Position numbers and translations under genes: made by a program. Below the pieces are notes generated by a model. That model made no database searches and was not told the origin of the DNA. It saw only the letters and a list, made by a program, of their open reading frames with translations. From the NCBI RefSeq assembly GCF_019456655.1, contig NZ_CP080332.1:2418001-2482000 (forward strand): 64,000 bases of DNA. The letters are read 5' to 3'. Shown piece after piece: positions 9,353 through 18,956 of this stretch (its first letter is position 1; each line of letters opens with the position of its first letter). The DNA comes from Mycolicibacterium diernhoferi. GTDB lineage: Bacteria; Actinomycetota; Actinomycetes; Mycobacteriales; Mycobacteriaceae.

Positions 9353-9824
9353 GCACCATCGGTATCTCGGCCAGCAGGCCCAGCGGATCCACATAGTCCG
9401 CCCGCGCGGCCGGGCCCCACATCGCGCCCCAGTGCAGGCACGCCTCGACCGGGCAGCCGGCATGCCCGGCCAGCAGCGCTCCGAGCGCGGATCCGGCGCG
9501 CACCGCCTGCCCGGGCCGCACCGCCGCGCGCACCGGTTCATAGCTGGTGCGCAGCCCGCTCGGATGCTGCACCGAGACCAGCGGCCGACCGGCCAGCTCG
9601 CCGGCGAACACCACCGTGCCGGCCGCACCCGCGTATACCGGCTGACCTGCGACGCCGGCGAGATCCACGCCGCGATGCCCGCGCGTCCAGTCCGGCCGGG
9701 GTGCGTCGAACGCCCGGGTCACCGCGGGATCGGGCTGCAGCGGCCAGTGCAGCCGTCCGGCCTCGGCCACCGCCGGGGCGGCAACGGCCAGCATCGCCGC
9801 CGCGAGCGCCGCGATAAGCTTCAT
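9312..9824 (-). CDS. M23-family peptidase-like secreted protein
   Basis: A protein of 170 aa with an N-terminal signal peptide (MKLIAALAAAMLAVAAPAVA). The LytM/M23 fold is recognised from HRGVDLAG (H-x3-D zinc ligands), QPVYAGAAGTVVFAG and the C-terminal CLHWGAM. In active M23 enzymes the last motif is HxH; here the first His is Cys, leaving three possible zinc ligands but removing one catalytic His, so activity is doubtful. It corresponds in position to Rv2891 near rpsB. The gene runs opposite to rpsB and converges with the metal permease. Confidence 0.85.
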   Translation of the reverse strand: MKLIAALAAAMLAVAAPAVAEAGRLHWPLQPDPAVTRAFDAPRPDWTRGHRGVDLAGVAGQPVYAGAAGTVVFAGELAGRPLVSVQHPSGLRTSYEPVRAAVRPGQAVRAGSALGALLAGHAGCPVEACLHWGAMWGPAARADYVDPLGLLAEIPMVLKPLGGSGHGLPG

Positions 9825-10126
9825 CAGCCCAGTTCAGCGCATCCCCGCCGACGTGGGTACCCACCGCGGCCCGCGCTGTGGACAAACCGGGGACTGTGTA
9901 CCTCTCGGGTGGCAAAAGCACAGGTTCCGACGGTGTAAACTTTTCCCCGCAGCTCACATCCGTGGGCTGACTTCGCGCGTCTGCAGGCAATCGCGTTTTA
10001 CGGGTTGCCACCAGCATGCCGGGCGGTCCTGACCGGTTCACCGGGCAGGTCCGGCAGCAGCAGGCGCCAGGGTTCGACACCACCCCGGTGCCGAACGACA
10101 ACCGACAACAAGAGGACAAGGCACCC
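9825..10126 (+). other. intergenic region with rpsB promoter and leader
   Basis: A 302-bp gap between the divergent M23 gene and rpsB without a plausible gene. TGTAAACT at 9934-9941 contains a -10-like TAAACT; I could not find a convincing -35 at 16-19 nt. If used, it gives an rpsB leader of about 180 nt. Such long leaders are common for ribosomal protein autoregulation, but I see no conserved structure I can name. A purine-rich AGAGGACAAGG precedes the rpsB start. Confidence 0.5.
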
Positions 10127-10948
10127 ATGCCTGTTGTAACAATGCGGCAGCTGCTCGACAGCGGCGCTCATTTCGGACACCAGACCCGACGCTGGAACCC
10201 CAAGATGAAGCGGTTCATCTTCACCGACCGCAACGGCATCTACATCATCGACCTGCAGCAGACGCTGACCTACATCGACTCGGCCTACGAGTTCGTCAAG
10301 GAAACCGTCGCGCACGGCGGCAGCATCATGTTCGTCGGCACCAAGAAGCAGGCGCAGGAATCGATCGCCGAAGAGGCGACCCGCGTCGGCATGCCGTACG
10401 TGAACCAGCGCTGGCTCGGCGGCATGCTCACCAACTTCCAGACCGTGCACAAGCGCCTTCAGCGGATGAAGGAGCTGGAGGCCATGGAGCAGACCGGTGG
10501 CTTCGAGGGTCGCACCAAGAAGGAAATCCTCATGCTCACGCGTGAGAAGAACAAGCTGGAGCGGTCGCTCGGCGGTATCCGGGACATGGCCAAGGTTCCT
10601 TCGGCCGTCTGGGTCGTCGACACCAACAAGGAGCACCTCGCGGTTGCCGAGGCTCGCAAGCTGAACATCCCGGTCATCGCGATCCTGGACACCAACTGCG
10701 ATCCCGACGTCGTCGACTACCCGATCCCGGGCAACGACGACGCGATCCGTTCGGCTGCACTGCTGACCAAGGTGATCGCCTCCGCGGTTGCCGAGGGCCT
10801 GCAGGCACGTTCGGGTGGCAAGGCCGAGGCCGGCCAGGATGCCCCGGCCGAGCCGCTCGCCGAGTGGGAGCAGGAGCTGCTGGCCGGTGCGACCACCAGC
10901 CCCGCCGAAGGCGCTGCTGCCGCCGAAACCCCCACCGACGCTTCTTAA
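10127..10948 (+). CDS. rpsB: 30S ribosomal protein S2
   Basis: A protein of 273 aa. The ATG at 10127 gives the family start [20 protein letters not shown]2 signatures include [39 protein letters not shown] and [13 protein letters not shown]. The last ~45 residues are an Ala/Glu-rich extension as in other actinobacterial S2 proteins. It is followed 19 nt later by tsf, the usual pair. Confidence 0.98.
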   Translation: MPVVTMRQLLDSGAHFGHQTRRWNPKMKRFIFTDRNGIYIIDLQQTLTYIDSAYEFVKETVAHGGSIMFVGTKKQAQESIAEEATRVGMPYVNQRWLGGMLTNFQTVHKRLQRMKELEAMEQTGGFEGRTKKEILMLTREKNKLERSLGGIRDMAKVPSAVWVVDTNKEHLAVAEARKLNIPVIAILDTNCDPDVVDYPIPGNDDAIRSAALLTKVIASAVAEGLQARSGGKAEAGQDAPAEPLAEWEQELLAGATTSPAEGAAAAETPTDAS

Positions 10949-10967
10949 TCTCCAGGAGAGAGCTGTT

Positions 10968-11783
10968 ATGGCGAACTACACCGCAGCCGACGTCAAGCGA
11001 CTTCGGGAGCTGACCGGCGCAGGAATGATGGACTGCAAGAACGCGCTGGCCGAGAGCGACGGCGATTACGACAAGGCCGTCGAGGTGCTGCGCATCAAGG
11101 GTGCCAAGGACGTCGGCAAGCGCGCTGAGCGTGCGACCGCCGAGGGCCTGGTGGCAGCCAAGGACGGCGCACTCATCGAGCTGAACTCGGAGACCGACTT
11201 CGTCGCGAAGAACGCCGAGTTCCAGGCGCTGGCCGAGAAGGTCGTCACCGCCGCCGCGGCCGCCAAGGCCGCCGACGTGGACGCCCTCAAGGCCGTCGAG
11301 GTCGACGGCACCACGGTCGAGCAGCTGATCGCCGACCTGTCGGCCAAGATCGGCGAGAAGCTCGAGCTGCGCCGGGTGGCGTACTTCGACGGCCAGGTCG
11401 AGACCTACCTGCACAAGCGCGCGGCCGACCTGCCGCCCGCCGTGGGTGTGCTCGTCGAGTTCACCGGCGATTCGCAGGACGCCGCGCACGCGGTCGCCCT
11501 GCAGATCGCCGCGCTGAAGGCCAAGTACCTCACCCGTGAGGACGTGCCCGAGGACATCGTCGCCAACGAGCGTCGTATCGCCGAGGAGACCGCCAAGGAG
11601 GAGGGCAAGCCCGAGCAGGCTCTGCCCAAGATCGTGGAAGGTCGCGTGACCGGCTTCTACAAGGACGTCGTGCTGCTGGACCAGCCGTCGGTGTCCGACA
11701 ACAAGAAGTCCGTCAAGGCGCTGCTCGACGAGGCCGGCGTGACCGTGTCGCGGTTCGTCCGCTTCGAGGTCGGCCAGGCCTGA
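10968..11783 (+). CDS. tsf: translation elongation factor Ts
   Basis: A protein of 271 aa from ATG 10968, with AGGAGAG upstream. The N-terminal UBA-like domain reads [20 protein letters not shown], followed by the EF-Ts dimerisation domain ([12 protein letters not shown]). EF-Ts exchanges GDP for GTP on EF-Tu. It is co-transcribed with rpsB, and a strong hairpin closes the unit. Confidence 0.98.
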   Translation: MANYTAADVKRLRELTGAGMMDCKNALAESDGDYDKAVEVLRIKGAKDVGKRAERATAEGLVAAKDGALIELNSETDFVAKNAEFQALAEKVVTAAAAAKAADVDALKAVEVDGTTVEQLIADLSAKIGEKLELRRVAYFDGQVETYLHKRAADLPPAVGVLVEFTGDSQDAAHAVALQIAALKAKYLTREDVPEDIVANERRIAEETAKEEGKPEQALPKIVEGRVTGFYKDVVLLDQPSVSDNKKSVKALLDEAGVTVSRFVRFEVGQA

Positions 11784-11794
11784 TCCAGCCCAGA

Positions 11795-11828
11795 AGAACC
11801 CCGCGTCACCTCGGTGGCGCGGGGTTCT
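11795..11828 (+). terminator. intrinsic-type terminator after tsf
   Basis: An 11-bp perfect stem, AGAACCCCGCG/CGCGGGGTTCT (11795-11805 and 11818-11828), extends inward with CACC/GGTG. It is followed by TCTGCATTTG, a weak T tract. It begins 12 nt after the tsf stop and ends the rpsB-tsf operon. Confidence 0.88.
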
Positions 11829-11873
11829 CTGCATTTGCGGCCACCGTCTGGTACGTGCTGGTACCGTCGGGTC

Positions 11874-13268
11874 ATGGTTCGCATCCACGCAGTCGGCGAT
11901 GACGCTCTCGGCGATCTGGACGCGGTGGGGCTGGTCGCCGCCCTGCGCGACGGCTCGGTGTCCCGGGAAGAACTGATCGACGCCGCCATCGCCCGCGCCG
12001 AGGCCGTCAACCCGGCGCTCAACGGGCTGGCCTACCGGGCGTTCGATTCCGCGCGCGCGGCCGCCCCGCACGGCGGCTTCCTGTCCGGGGTGCCGACCTT
12101 CGTCAAGGACAACGCCGATGTGGCGGGCATGCCGACCATGGAGGGCACCGACGCCTGGACGCCGCGACCGGCCGCCACGGACGGCGACTGGGCCCGCACC
12201 TACCTGGGTACCGGACTGGTGCCACTGGGCAAGACGCAGCTGTCGGAATTCGGTTTCAGCGCCTCGGCCGAGCATCCCCGCCTCGGCGCCGTCCGCAACC
12301 CGTGGAACACCGACTACACCGCCGGGGCGTCCTCGTCGGGGTCCGGGGCCTTCGTCGCCGCCGGGGTGGTGCCCATCGCGCACGCCAACGACGGCGGCGG
12401 GTCGATCCGGATCCCGGCGGCCTGCAACGGGCTGGTGGGCCTCAAACCCTCCCGCGGACGGCTGCCGCTGGACAAGCAGATGCGCCAGATGCCGATCCGC
12501 ATCGTCGCCAACGGCGTGCTGACCCGCTCGGTGCGCGACACCGCGGCCTTCTACCGGGAGGCCGAACTGCTCTGGCGCAATCCGAAGCTCCCGCCGATCG
12601 GCGATGTGACCGCCCCCGGACGGCAACGGCTGAACATTGCCGTGTGCACGGAATCGATTGTGCGCCAAGCTGGCCCGGAGGTCCGTGAGATCGCCGAGAA
12701 GACCGCGGCACTGTTGGAAGGGCTCGGGCACCGGGTGACCCAGATCGGCAACCCGGCGCCGGTCAGCTTCAAGGAGGACTTCCTGCTCTACTGGGCGCTG
12801 CTGTCCTACGCGCTGGTGCGCGGCGGCAAGCGGACGTTCGGACCGAGTTTCGACCGCACCCGACTCGACAATCTCACCCTCGGGCTGGAGGATCACGCGG
12901 CCCGCAATCTGCGCAAGCTGCCGCTGACGATGGCCCGCCTGGCCCGGACCCGGCGGGCCACCGCCCGGGTCACCGGACGATACGACGTGGTGCTCACCCC
13001 GACGCTGGCCGATGTGACGCCGCGGATCGGGCATCTGGACCCCACCGCCGACTACCACCAGATCATCGACCGGCTCGTGGACTGGGTGGCGTTCACGCCG
13101 CTGCAGAACGTCACCGGCGAGCCGGCGATCTCGCTGCCGCTCGGGCGGTCCGAGTCCGGGCTGCCGGTCGGGATGATGTTCGGCGCCCCGCTGGGCCAGG
13201 ACCGGCGGCTGCTGGAACTGGCCTACGAGATCGAGGAAGCCGCCCCGTTCCGATCCATCCAGGACTAG
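11874..13268 (+). CDS. amidase (amidase signature family)
   Basis: A protein of 464 aa; the ATG at 11874 is preferred over upstream in-frame codons lying in the terminator loop. The Ser-cisSer-Lys triad of amidase-signature hydrolases is visible: Lys in FVKDNADV, and the Gly/Ser-rich AGASSSGSGAFVA with GGGSIRIPAA. It hydrolyses amide bonds of unknown small substrates. In M. tuberculosis an AS amidase (amiC, Rv2888c) lies at the same place after tsf, so it is probably that orthologue. Convergent overlap of 4 bp with the next gene. Confidence 0.9.
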   Translation: MVRIHAVGDDALGDLDAVGLVAALRDGSVSREELIDAAIARAEAVNPALNGLAYRAFDSARAAAPHGGFLSGVPTFVKDNADVAGMPTMEGTDAWTPRPAATDGDWARTYLGTGLVPLGKTQLSEFGFSASAEHPRLGAVRNPWNTDYTAGASSSGSGAFVAAGVVPIAHANDGGGSIRIPAACNGLVGLKPSRGRLPLDKQMRQMPIRIVANGVLTRSVRDTAAFYREAELLWRNPKLPPIGDVTAPGRQRLNIAVCTESIVRQAGPEVREIAEKTAALLEGLGHRVTQIGNPAPVSFKEDFLLYWALLSYALVRGGKRTFGPSFDRTRLDNLTLGLEDHAARNLRKLPLTMARLARTRRATARVTGRYDVVLTPTLADVTPRIGHLDPTADYHQIIDRLVDWVAFTPLQNVTGEPAISLPLGRSESGLPVGMMFGAPLGQDRRLLELAYEIEEAAPFRSIQD

Positions 13269-14788
13269 TCGAACGCGGGCACCTGCACTGCCGCAGCGCA
13301 TCCCGCATCGTAATCGGTTGGCGCATCGAGGAAGTCGATGGTGATCTGCTGCGCGCACGGCGATTGGCTCAGCACGTCGTGGCCCGATCCCGGGATGCGA
13401 ACCACCCGCCCGTTGGGCAGCCCCTCGGCAGCGAGTTCGGCCTGACTCGGAGGCGTGACCGCGTCCAGGGTGCCGGTCAGCAACAGGGTGGGGATGTCGC
13501 TGCGAACCGGGGCGAGGACGGCGGGATCGGCGCGGCCGACATTCCAGACGCCGCATTCCTCGATGATCCGGGGTATCTGCGGCACCAGCGACAGGACCTC
13601 GGCGGGTAGGCCGGGAAGCGCGGGCTGCGCCAGCGCCAGGACGGTCGGCGTATCGGTCGAAGCCGCGCCTTCACGGCAGAACACCCCGTAGGTCAGGCCG
13701 GCGCCGACCAGGCTCGCACCGGTGGCGACGGGGGCGAGCATACCGTCGAGCAGGGTGGGCACATCGTTGGTGGCGAACGCGTGAATGGCCTTGGGCAGAC
13801 CGGGAATCGCGCTGGTGTTCAGCGTCGCGGAGATCACCATGTTGGCCAACTGGTAGCCGTCGACGATGACGCGCCTGGGCGGGATGTCCCCGGCGCCGGG
13901 CACGTTGACGACCATCGGCTCGGCGGCCAGCCGCCGCACGGTGGCGCTGAACTGGCCGGCGAGATCGGGATAGGCGCGATCGCAGGACGGTTGGGCCGCG
14001 CACGCGTCGAACAGCGCTGCCAGCCCCTCCGCCGCGCTGGGCCACATCTGCTCGACCAGATTGACCTGCGGGGGCACCAGAGAATCGAGCACCACGCTGC
14101 GGATCCCGTCGGGGCGGTCCCGCACCAACTGCAACGCGATATCGCTGCCGTAGGACACGCCGTAGACGTTCCACTCCGCGATGCCGAGCGCGGTGCGTAG
14201 ATCGGCGATGTCGGCGACGTTCTCGGGGGTGTTGAACGCCGACAGGTCGATGCCGTCGCCGGTCAGCCGGTCGTGGCAGGCCCGCAGGGCGTTCAGACCT
14301 CGTTCGCCGGTGGCCGGATCCTGGGTCGACATGCTCAGCGCGGCGGCGTTGAACTCGTCCAACTCCGGGCAGAACAGCGCGGGTTCGGCGTGCAGGGTGC
14401 CGCGCTGGTCGACGAGGATGAGATCGCGGTCCCGGTTGAGGCCCATGCCGACCAGGCTGTTGCCGAGCGCCAGTCCGGAGCCGCCGGGCCCGCCGGTGAG
14501 GTAGACCAGCGGATCGGGTCTGGGCTGCGGTGATTGCGCGGCGGCGCGGGCCACCGCGACCTTGATGGTGCGTCCGTCGGGGATGCTGCGGTTCTCCGGG
14601 ACGGTCAGGAAGCCGCAGGAGAATTCGGGCCCGAGGTCGGCCGCGGGGACACCGGGCACGTTGGGTTGGGGGCACGGCGCCGCCTCGAATATCGCGGAGG
14701 TCGGGGTGGATTCGGAGCCGGACGGTCCCGCGCATCCGCCGGTGAGCACGGCGAGGAGCATGACGAGCACAGCGCCGTGGTTTCGCAC
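13265..14788 (-). CDS. secreted alpha/beta-hydrolase lipoprotein, TAP-like C-terminus
   Basis: A protein of 507 aa. The signal peptide ends in lipobox LTGGC (Cys19), so it is likely a cell-envelope lipoprotein. The hydrolase core shows VYLTGGPGGSG (oxyanion region), nucleophile elbow GVSYGSD and, in the C-terminal TAP-like domain, LLLTGTLDAVTPP (Asp) and PGSGHDVLSQSPCA (His). This arrangement is that of mycobacterial tripeptidyl-peptidase/proline-iminopeptidase-like enzymes and esterases such as CaeA/Hip1; the substrate is not predictable. Single gene convergent with the amidase and divergent from the ABC operon. Confidence 0.87.
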   Translation of the reverse strand: MRNHGAVLVMLLAVLTGGCAGPSGSESTPTSAIFEAAPCPQPNVPGVPAADLGPEFSCGFLTVPENRSIPDGRTIKVAVARAAAQSPQPRPDPLVYLTGGPGGSGLALGNSLVGMGLNRDRDLILVDQRGTLHAEPALFCPELDEFNAAALSMSTQDPATGERGLNALRACHDRLTGDGIDLSAFNTPENVADIADLRTALGIAEWNVYGVSYGSDIALQLVRDRPDGIRSVVLDSLVPPQVNLVEQMWPSAAEGLAALFDACAAQPSCDRAYPDLAGQFSATVRRLAAEPMVVNVPGAGDIPPRRVIVDGYQLANMVISATLNTSAIPGLPKAIHAFATNDVPTLLDGMLAPVATGASLVGAGLTYGVFCREGAASTDTPTVLALAQPALPGLPAEVLSLVPQIPRIIEECGVWNVGRADPAVLAPVRSDIPTLLLTGTLDAVTPPSQAELAAEGLPNGRVVRIPGSGHDVLSQSPCAQQITIDFLDAPTDYDAGCAAAVQVPAFD

Positions 14789-14958
14789 ACGACGACTCTA
14801 GGCCGGATCGGACCGCATCCGACGCCGATTCGTCGCAGCCGGACAACGAAATCCGTTGCGCCTGCGGATACGCGCCCGTAATCGTGACCCGATGCCGTTA
14901 ACGAGACGGACACCGCAGGGCTCGGTCGACGAAACACGACGCGCTCACCATCTGATCC

Positions 14959-16122
14959 GTGGAGCCCTTCGCACCCACAATCGTTCGGTCACCGGAGATC
15001 GCCACCGCATCGGGAAACACCTTCGGGTGTCTGGTCCGATTCGCGGTCGCGAACATCCGGCGGCGCCCGGAACGCTTTGTGCTCGCTGTCCTCGGCATCG
15101 CCCTGGCGATCGCCTGCGTCACCGTCGTGCGCACCATCTCGGCGAGTTTCGCCATGACCGGTGCCGATTCGGTCGCCGATGTGCTTGGTGCAGAGCAGCT
15201 TTGGGTGGTTCCGGCCGGCGGGGTGCACTACGACGTGAGCGCCCAGGCGCTGATCGCCGACGGAGCCGCGCCGGCCCTCGTCACCGTGCCCGGCTGGGCC
15301 GCGACCCGCACGCTGTCGGGCACCACCACCGTCGACGGCGCCACCGTGTCCCTGCGTGGGTCCGATTCGGTTGCCGGCGGGCAGGCATGGGTGGGTGCGG
15401 GCCTGGCAGACAGGCTCGGCGTCGCACCCGGAGCCACCGTGCCGATCGCCGGGAAGCCCGTGATCGTCGAGGTTGTCGGGACCGGCCAATCCATCACCGT
15501 GTCAACAGAGCTGGCCCGCAGCGTCGTCGGGGAGAACGGTTGGTGGACGGTCGCCGCACCGGCAGGGGAGGAACACCGCCGCGATCTGGCCAAGGTGTTC
15601 GGCGCCGCCACCGGGCTGCCGTCGACGGCCGATCCGTCGGTGCGTCCCGAACCCGGCGGGCCCGGCCTGATCTACGACGCCGTGGGGGGTTCGGGGCCGT
15701 TGACCTTCGAGCAGAAGTTCTCCGCCCTGTTCTCCGGCAAGGTCACCAGTTCCACCCTCGGGGTCATCTCCACGATCGGCCTGGTCCTGGGCTTCGTCAT
15801 CGCGGTGTCCTCCTTCCTGGCTGCAGTGTCCGAGCGCAAGCGCGAGTTCGGCATCATGTCCAGCATCGGGCTCGCAGACGAGGTGCTGTACTTCTTCCTG
15901 GTCGAATCCGGCATCGTCTTCCTGACCGCCTACCTGGTCGGCGTCGTGGGCGCCGGAGTCGCTGTCGCCCTGGTCATCCCGCAGATCACGACGCTGGCCG
16001 CATGGGCCCAGGCCGCGGGCATGGTGGCGGCCTTCATCCCGGCCATGGCCATTGTCGGCGCGCTGGTTCCCGTGCACCGGCTGCTGCAGCAGCGGCCCGT
16101 CGATCTCCTGGGGGATCGCTGA
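14959..16122 (+). CDS. ABC transporter permease, FtsX/MacB type
   Basis: A protein of 387 aa from GTG 14959. It has the FtsX-like layout: transmembrane segment 1 near residues 33-55 (RFVLAVLGIALAIACVTVV), an extracytoplasmic domain to about residue 255, then three transmembrane segments with the E-K-R-E-F-G-I motif between TM2 and TM3. These permeases belong to type VII (MacB/LolCDE) exporters. It is the first gene of a five-gene unit reaching the amine oxidase. The start is uncertain; a start at a later codon is possible. Confidence 0.83.
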   Translation: MEPFAPTIVRSPEIATASGNTFGCLVRFAVANIRRRPERFVLAVLGIALAIACVTVVRTISASFAMTGADSVADVLGAEQLWVVPAGGVHYDVSAQALIADGAAPALVTVPGWAATRTLSGTTTVDGATVSLRGSDSVAGGQAWVGAGLADRLGVAPGATVPIAGKPVIVEVVGTGQSITVSTELARSVVGENGWWTVAAPAGEEHRRDLAKVFGAATGLPSTADPSVRPEPGGPGLIYDAVGGSGPLTFEQKFSALFSGKVTSSTLGVISTIGLVLGFVIAVSSFLAAVSERKREFGIMSSIGLADEVLYFFLVESGIVFLTAYLVGVVGAGVAVALVIPQITTLAAWAQAAGMVAAFIPAMAIVGALVPVHRLLQQRPVDLLGDR

Positions 16123-16153
16123 TGAGCGCTTGCGCGAAGAGGAGACGGCGCTG

Positions 16154-16717
16154 ATGAGACACGGGCTGAGCTACGGCTGGCTGTCGGCGCGGCGACGGCT
16201 GCGCGAGATGATCCTGCCCGCGGTCACCACCGCGACCGGCGCGTTCCTGGTCGTCATCGTGTTCGGGATGTCGGCAGGTATCAGTGCTCAAGCGGCCTCG
16301 CTCGGCAACGCCGATGAGATCGCCGCGGCGGTGGTGCTGATCGCGGTCACCGTGTTGCTCGTCGGCGTCGTGGAGGTCGCGGTGGCGACCACCCGCACCG
16401 TGGCCAACCGCACCCGCGAACTCGGTGTGCTCGGGGCCAACGGGATCCGGCGGCTGCCGGTCGTGACGGCGCTGCTGGTCGAGCCGGTGCTGGCGGCGGT
16501 GGCGGGGGCCGCCGGCGGTGCGGCCCTGGCCGCGATCACCGGAATCGTGCTGGCGCTCAGCGGGTTCGCACCCGGTGGCGTCGAGGCCACCGGTCTGGCC
16601 CTGGGGGCGGGGATTGCGGTGGCCCTCAGCGTCGTCGCGGCCCTGGCCACCAGCGTCGTCCCCACCTGGAATGCCGCGTCGCGGCCACCGATCCGATCAC
16701 TGAGCAGCGGAGGGTAG
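16154..16717 (+). CDS. compact second ABC permease, FtsX type
   Basis: A protein of 187 aa, starting at ATG 16154 (MRHGLSYG). It has the FtsX N-terminal helix, no extracytoplasmic domain, and then three transmembrane segments with TRELGVLGANGIRR matching the coupling motif of the larger permease. So it is a minimal half permease, likely pairing with the 387-aa permease. The reading frame is intact, so I do not regard it as a remnant. It lies 31 nt after the first permease and 2 nt before the ATPase. Confidence 0.8.
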   Translation: MRHGLSYGWLSARRRLREMILPAVTTATGAFLVVIVFGMSAGISAQAASLGNADEIAAAVVLIAVTVLLVGVVEVAVATTRTVANRTRELGVLGANGIRRLPVVTALLVEPVLAAVAGAAGGAALAAITGIVLALSGFAPGGVEATGLALGAGIAVALSVVAALATSVVPTWNAASRPPIRSLSSGG

Positions 16718-16719
16718 AC

Positions 16720-17439
16720 ATGACCGCCATCGATGAGACCGCCGTGCAGGTGGTCGCCGATACCGAGCCCACCCCGGTGGTCGACGTCACCGATGTCTGG
16801 AAACTCCACAAGCTCGGCGATGAGGTGGTCAAGGCCCTCATCGCCGTTGAACTCAAAGTCATGCCAGGTGAATTCGTCTGCCTGATGGGACCGAGCGGCA
16901 GCGGAAAATCCACCCTGCTGAACATCATCGGTGGCCTGGACCGGCCCACCAAGGGCACGGTGTCGATCACCGGCCGCGACACCGCGACGCTGACCGAGAG
17001 CCAGTTCGCCGCGCTGCGGCACGACACCGTCGGGTTCATCTTCCAGAGCTATAACCTGATCCCGTTCCTCTCCGCGGTCGAAAACGTGGAACTGCCACTG
17101 ATGTTCCAGCCGTATGACCGCAAGGCCCTGCGCAAGCGTGCCGTCGAGTTGCTGGAGATCGTCGGGCTCGGGCACCGCATACATCACCAGCCGACCAAGA
17201 TGTCCGGCGGCGAACAGCAGCGGACCGCCATCGCGCGGTCGCTGATCAGCAATCCCACCCTCGTGTTGGCCGACGAACCGACGGCCAACCTGGACCACCG
17301 TACGGGGGAGACGGTGGTCCGCATGCTGCGCGACCTGTGCTCGACGCTGGGCGTCACGGTCGTCGCCAGCACCCATGACCCCACGGTGGCCGACGAAGCG
17401 AGCCGTGTCGTACGGATGAAGGACGGACAGATCGTATGA
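16720..17439 (+). CDS. ABC transporter ATP-binding protein, MacB/LolD type
   Basis: A protein of 239 aa. It has Walker A GPSGSGKST, a Q-loop in FIFQSYNLIPFLSAVENVELPL, signature MSGGEQQRTAIARSL, Walker B LVLADEPTANLD and the switch STHDP. The FQ.YNL..-L.A.ENV pattern is that of the MacB/LolD/FtsE group that works with FtsX-like permeases, as found upstream. Its stop overlaps the next start by 4 nt (ATGA). Confidence 0.93.
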   Translation: MTAIDETAVQVVADTEPTPVVDVTDVWKLHKLGDEVVKALIAVELKVMPGEFVCLMGPSGSGKSTLLNIIGGLDRPTKGTVSITGRDTATLTESQFAALRHDTVGFIFQSYNLIPFLSAVENVELPLMFQPYDRKALRKRAVELLEIVGLGHRIHHQPTKMSGGEQQRTAIARSLISNPTLVLADEPTANLDHRTGETVVRMLRDLCSTLGVTVVASTHDPTVADEASRVVRMKDGQIV

Positions 17440-18956
17440 CAGCAGAACTCGACGCGGCGCCGACCGGCCCCGCCGACCGGGACAAGCTCATGACCACCGA
17501 GCTTGTCCCCGAACAGATCCTGCCCAAGGTGATGACCACGTTCGGCCTGACCGCCGCCTACGTGTTCATCATCTGCTGGATCACCGGGTCCTCGGTGATG
17601 GCCGGTGGCGGCTGGACCGCGATCCCGATGTGGGTGCTCGGCATCCTGACCTTCCTGGTGCCGGCCGGCATGGCCGTCGTCGAACTCGGCAACCTGTGGC
17701 CGGGCCAAGGCGGCGTGTACATCTGGGCCACCCGCACCATGGGGGAGACCTGGGGCTTCATCGGCGGGTACCTGTCCTGGGTGCCGGTGATCCTCAACGC
17801 CGCGTCCTCGCCGGCGATCGTGCTGCAACTGCTGCTGCTGGCCTTCCACGCCGAAATCGGGCTCACCGCAAGCATCATCCTGCAGCTGGTCATCCTGTGG
17901 ACCGTGATCGGGCTGGCGCTGGCCAAACTCGCTGCCAACCAGAAGATCATGAACATCGTGTTCGTCGTCTACGGCGTGCTCACTCTCACCATCTTCGTCT
18001 CCGGGCTGCTGTTCGCGGTCAACAACGGTTCGGCGACACCGTTCAGCTGGGCCGAGGCCACCATCCCGAACTTCGCGGTGGCCGGATTCCTGTACGGCAC
18101 CGTGCTGCTGTACCTGCTCGGGGTGGAGACGCCATACAACATGGGTGCGGAGTTCCTGTCGGTGCGCAAGAGCGGGCCGAAGATGATCCTGTGGGGTTCG
18201 GCCGCGCTGGTGGCGATCTATCTGCTGACCACCCTCGGCACCATGATGGCGCTGCCGGGCGATCAGATCGACCCGGTGACCGGGGTGATCAGCATGCTCG
18301 ACGTCGCGGGCTTCCCGGGCCTGATGGAGATCGGCGCCGTGGTGCTGGCCTTCATCGTGATCGTGGCCCTGATGACCTATCAGGTGGCCTACTCGCGGCT
18401 GATCTTCGTCTCCGGCCTGGAGCGGCATCTGCCGCGCATCTTCACCCACCTGAATCCACGCACCCGTAACCCGGTGAGCGCCATCCTGATCCAGGGAGTC
18501 ATCTCCTCGCTGATCCTGGTCGGGCTCTACTCGCAGAGCAGCATGGCCAATGTCACCGTGTACCTGCAGGGCGGCTTGAGTACGGTGTGGCTGCTGTCCG
18601 GGTTCTTCTTCCTCGTTCCGGTCATCGTGGCGCGCAAGCGGTATGCGGACCGCTACGCCAACGAGGAGTTCTGGCGGATTCCCGGCGGCATGGCCGGAGT
18701 GTGGATCACCGTCATCGTCGGTTCGCTGGCCACCGTTGCCGGCATCTACTACTCGTTCGTCACACCGTGGATCGATGTCCCGCAGGCGACCTGGATGACC
18801 TGGGTGGGCTGCATCAGCCTCGGCATGTTCGCGCTCGGCCTCACTGTGTACGTCTTCGGCCGCCGGTCGGCGCGCAAGGTGTCCCAGGACGACGCGCTGG
18901 CCCATCTGGCCGTATTCGACCTCACCAAAACAGAAGCGGAGGAACCAACCACATGA
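17436..18956 (+). CDS. APC-family amino acid/polyamine permease
   Basis: A protein of 506 aa with about 12 transmembrane segments. It has the APC features VELGNLWPGQGGVYIWATRTMG (TM2-3) and GTVLLYLLGVETPYNMGAEF (TM6 region). The start overlaps the ABC ATPase stop and its stop overlaps the amine oxidase start, so it is in the same operon. APC members import amino acids or amines by H+ or Na+ symport or by exchange. Next to a copper amine oxidase, an amine such as an aralkylamine or polyamine is the probable cargo; that is inference. Confidence 0.87.
   Translation: MTAELDAAPTGPADRDKLMTTELVPEQILPKVMTTFGLTAAYVFIICWITGSSVMAGGGWTAIPMWVLGILTFLVPAGMAVVELGNLWPGQGGVYIWATRTMGETWGFIGGYLSWVPVILNAASSPAIVLQLLLLAFHAEIGLTASIILQLVILWTVIGLALAKLAANQKIMNIVFVVYGVLTLTIFVSGLLFAVNNGSATPFSWAEATIPNFAVAGFLYGTVLLYLLGVETPYNMGAEFLSVRKSGPKMILWGSAALVAIYLLTTLGTMMALPGDQIDPVTGVISMLDVAGFPGLMEIGAVVLAFIVIVALMTYQVAYSRLIFVSGLERHLPRIFTHLNPRTRNPVSAILIQGVISSLILVGLYSQSSMANVTVYLQGGLSTVWLLSGFFFLVPVIVARKRYADRYANEEFWRIPGGMAGVWITVIVGSLATVAGIYYSFVTPWIDVPQATWMTWVGCISLGMFALGLTVYVFGRRSARKVSQDDALAHLAVFDLTKTEAEEPTT

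Noticed and set aside
10674..13556. A 960-codon open frame on the minus strand across rpsB, tsf and the amidase
   Set aside because: It lies opposite three certain genes and its translation is rich in Arg, Gly, His and Asp without any domain; this is a GC-rich antisense shadow.
16154..16717. The short second ABC permease as a truncated pseudogene
   Set aside because: The frame is intact, tightly spaced with neighbours, and all four membrane segments and the coupling motif are present; a compact permease is a better reading.
17184..18905. A 573-codon minus-strand frame over the APC permease
   Set aside because: Antisense shadow with His/Asp/Gln-rich low-complexity translation; the plus-strand permease has clear membrane segments.
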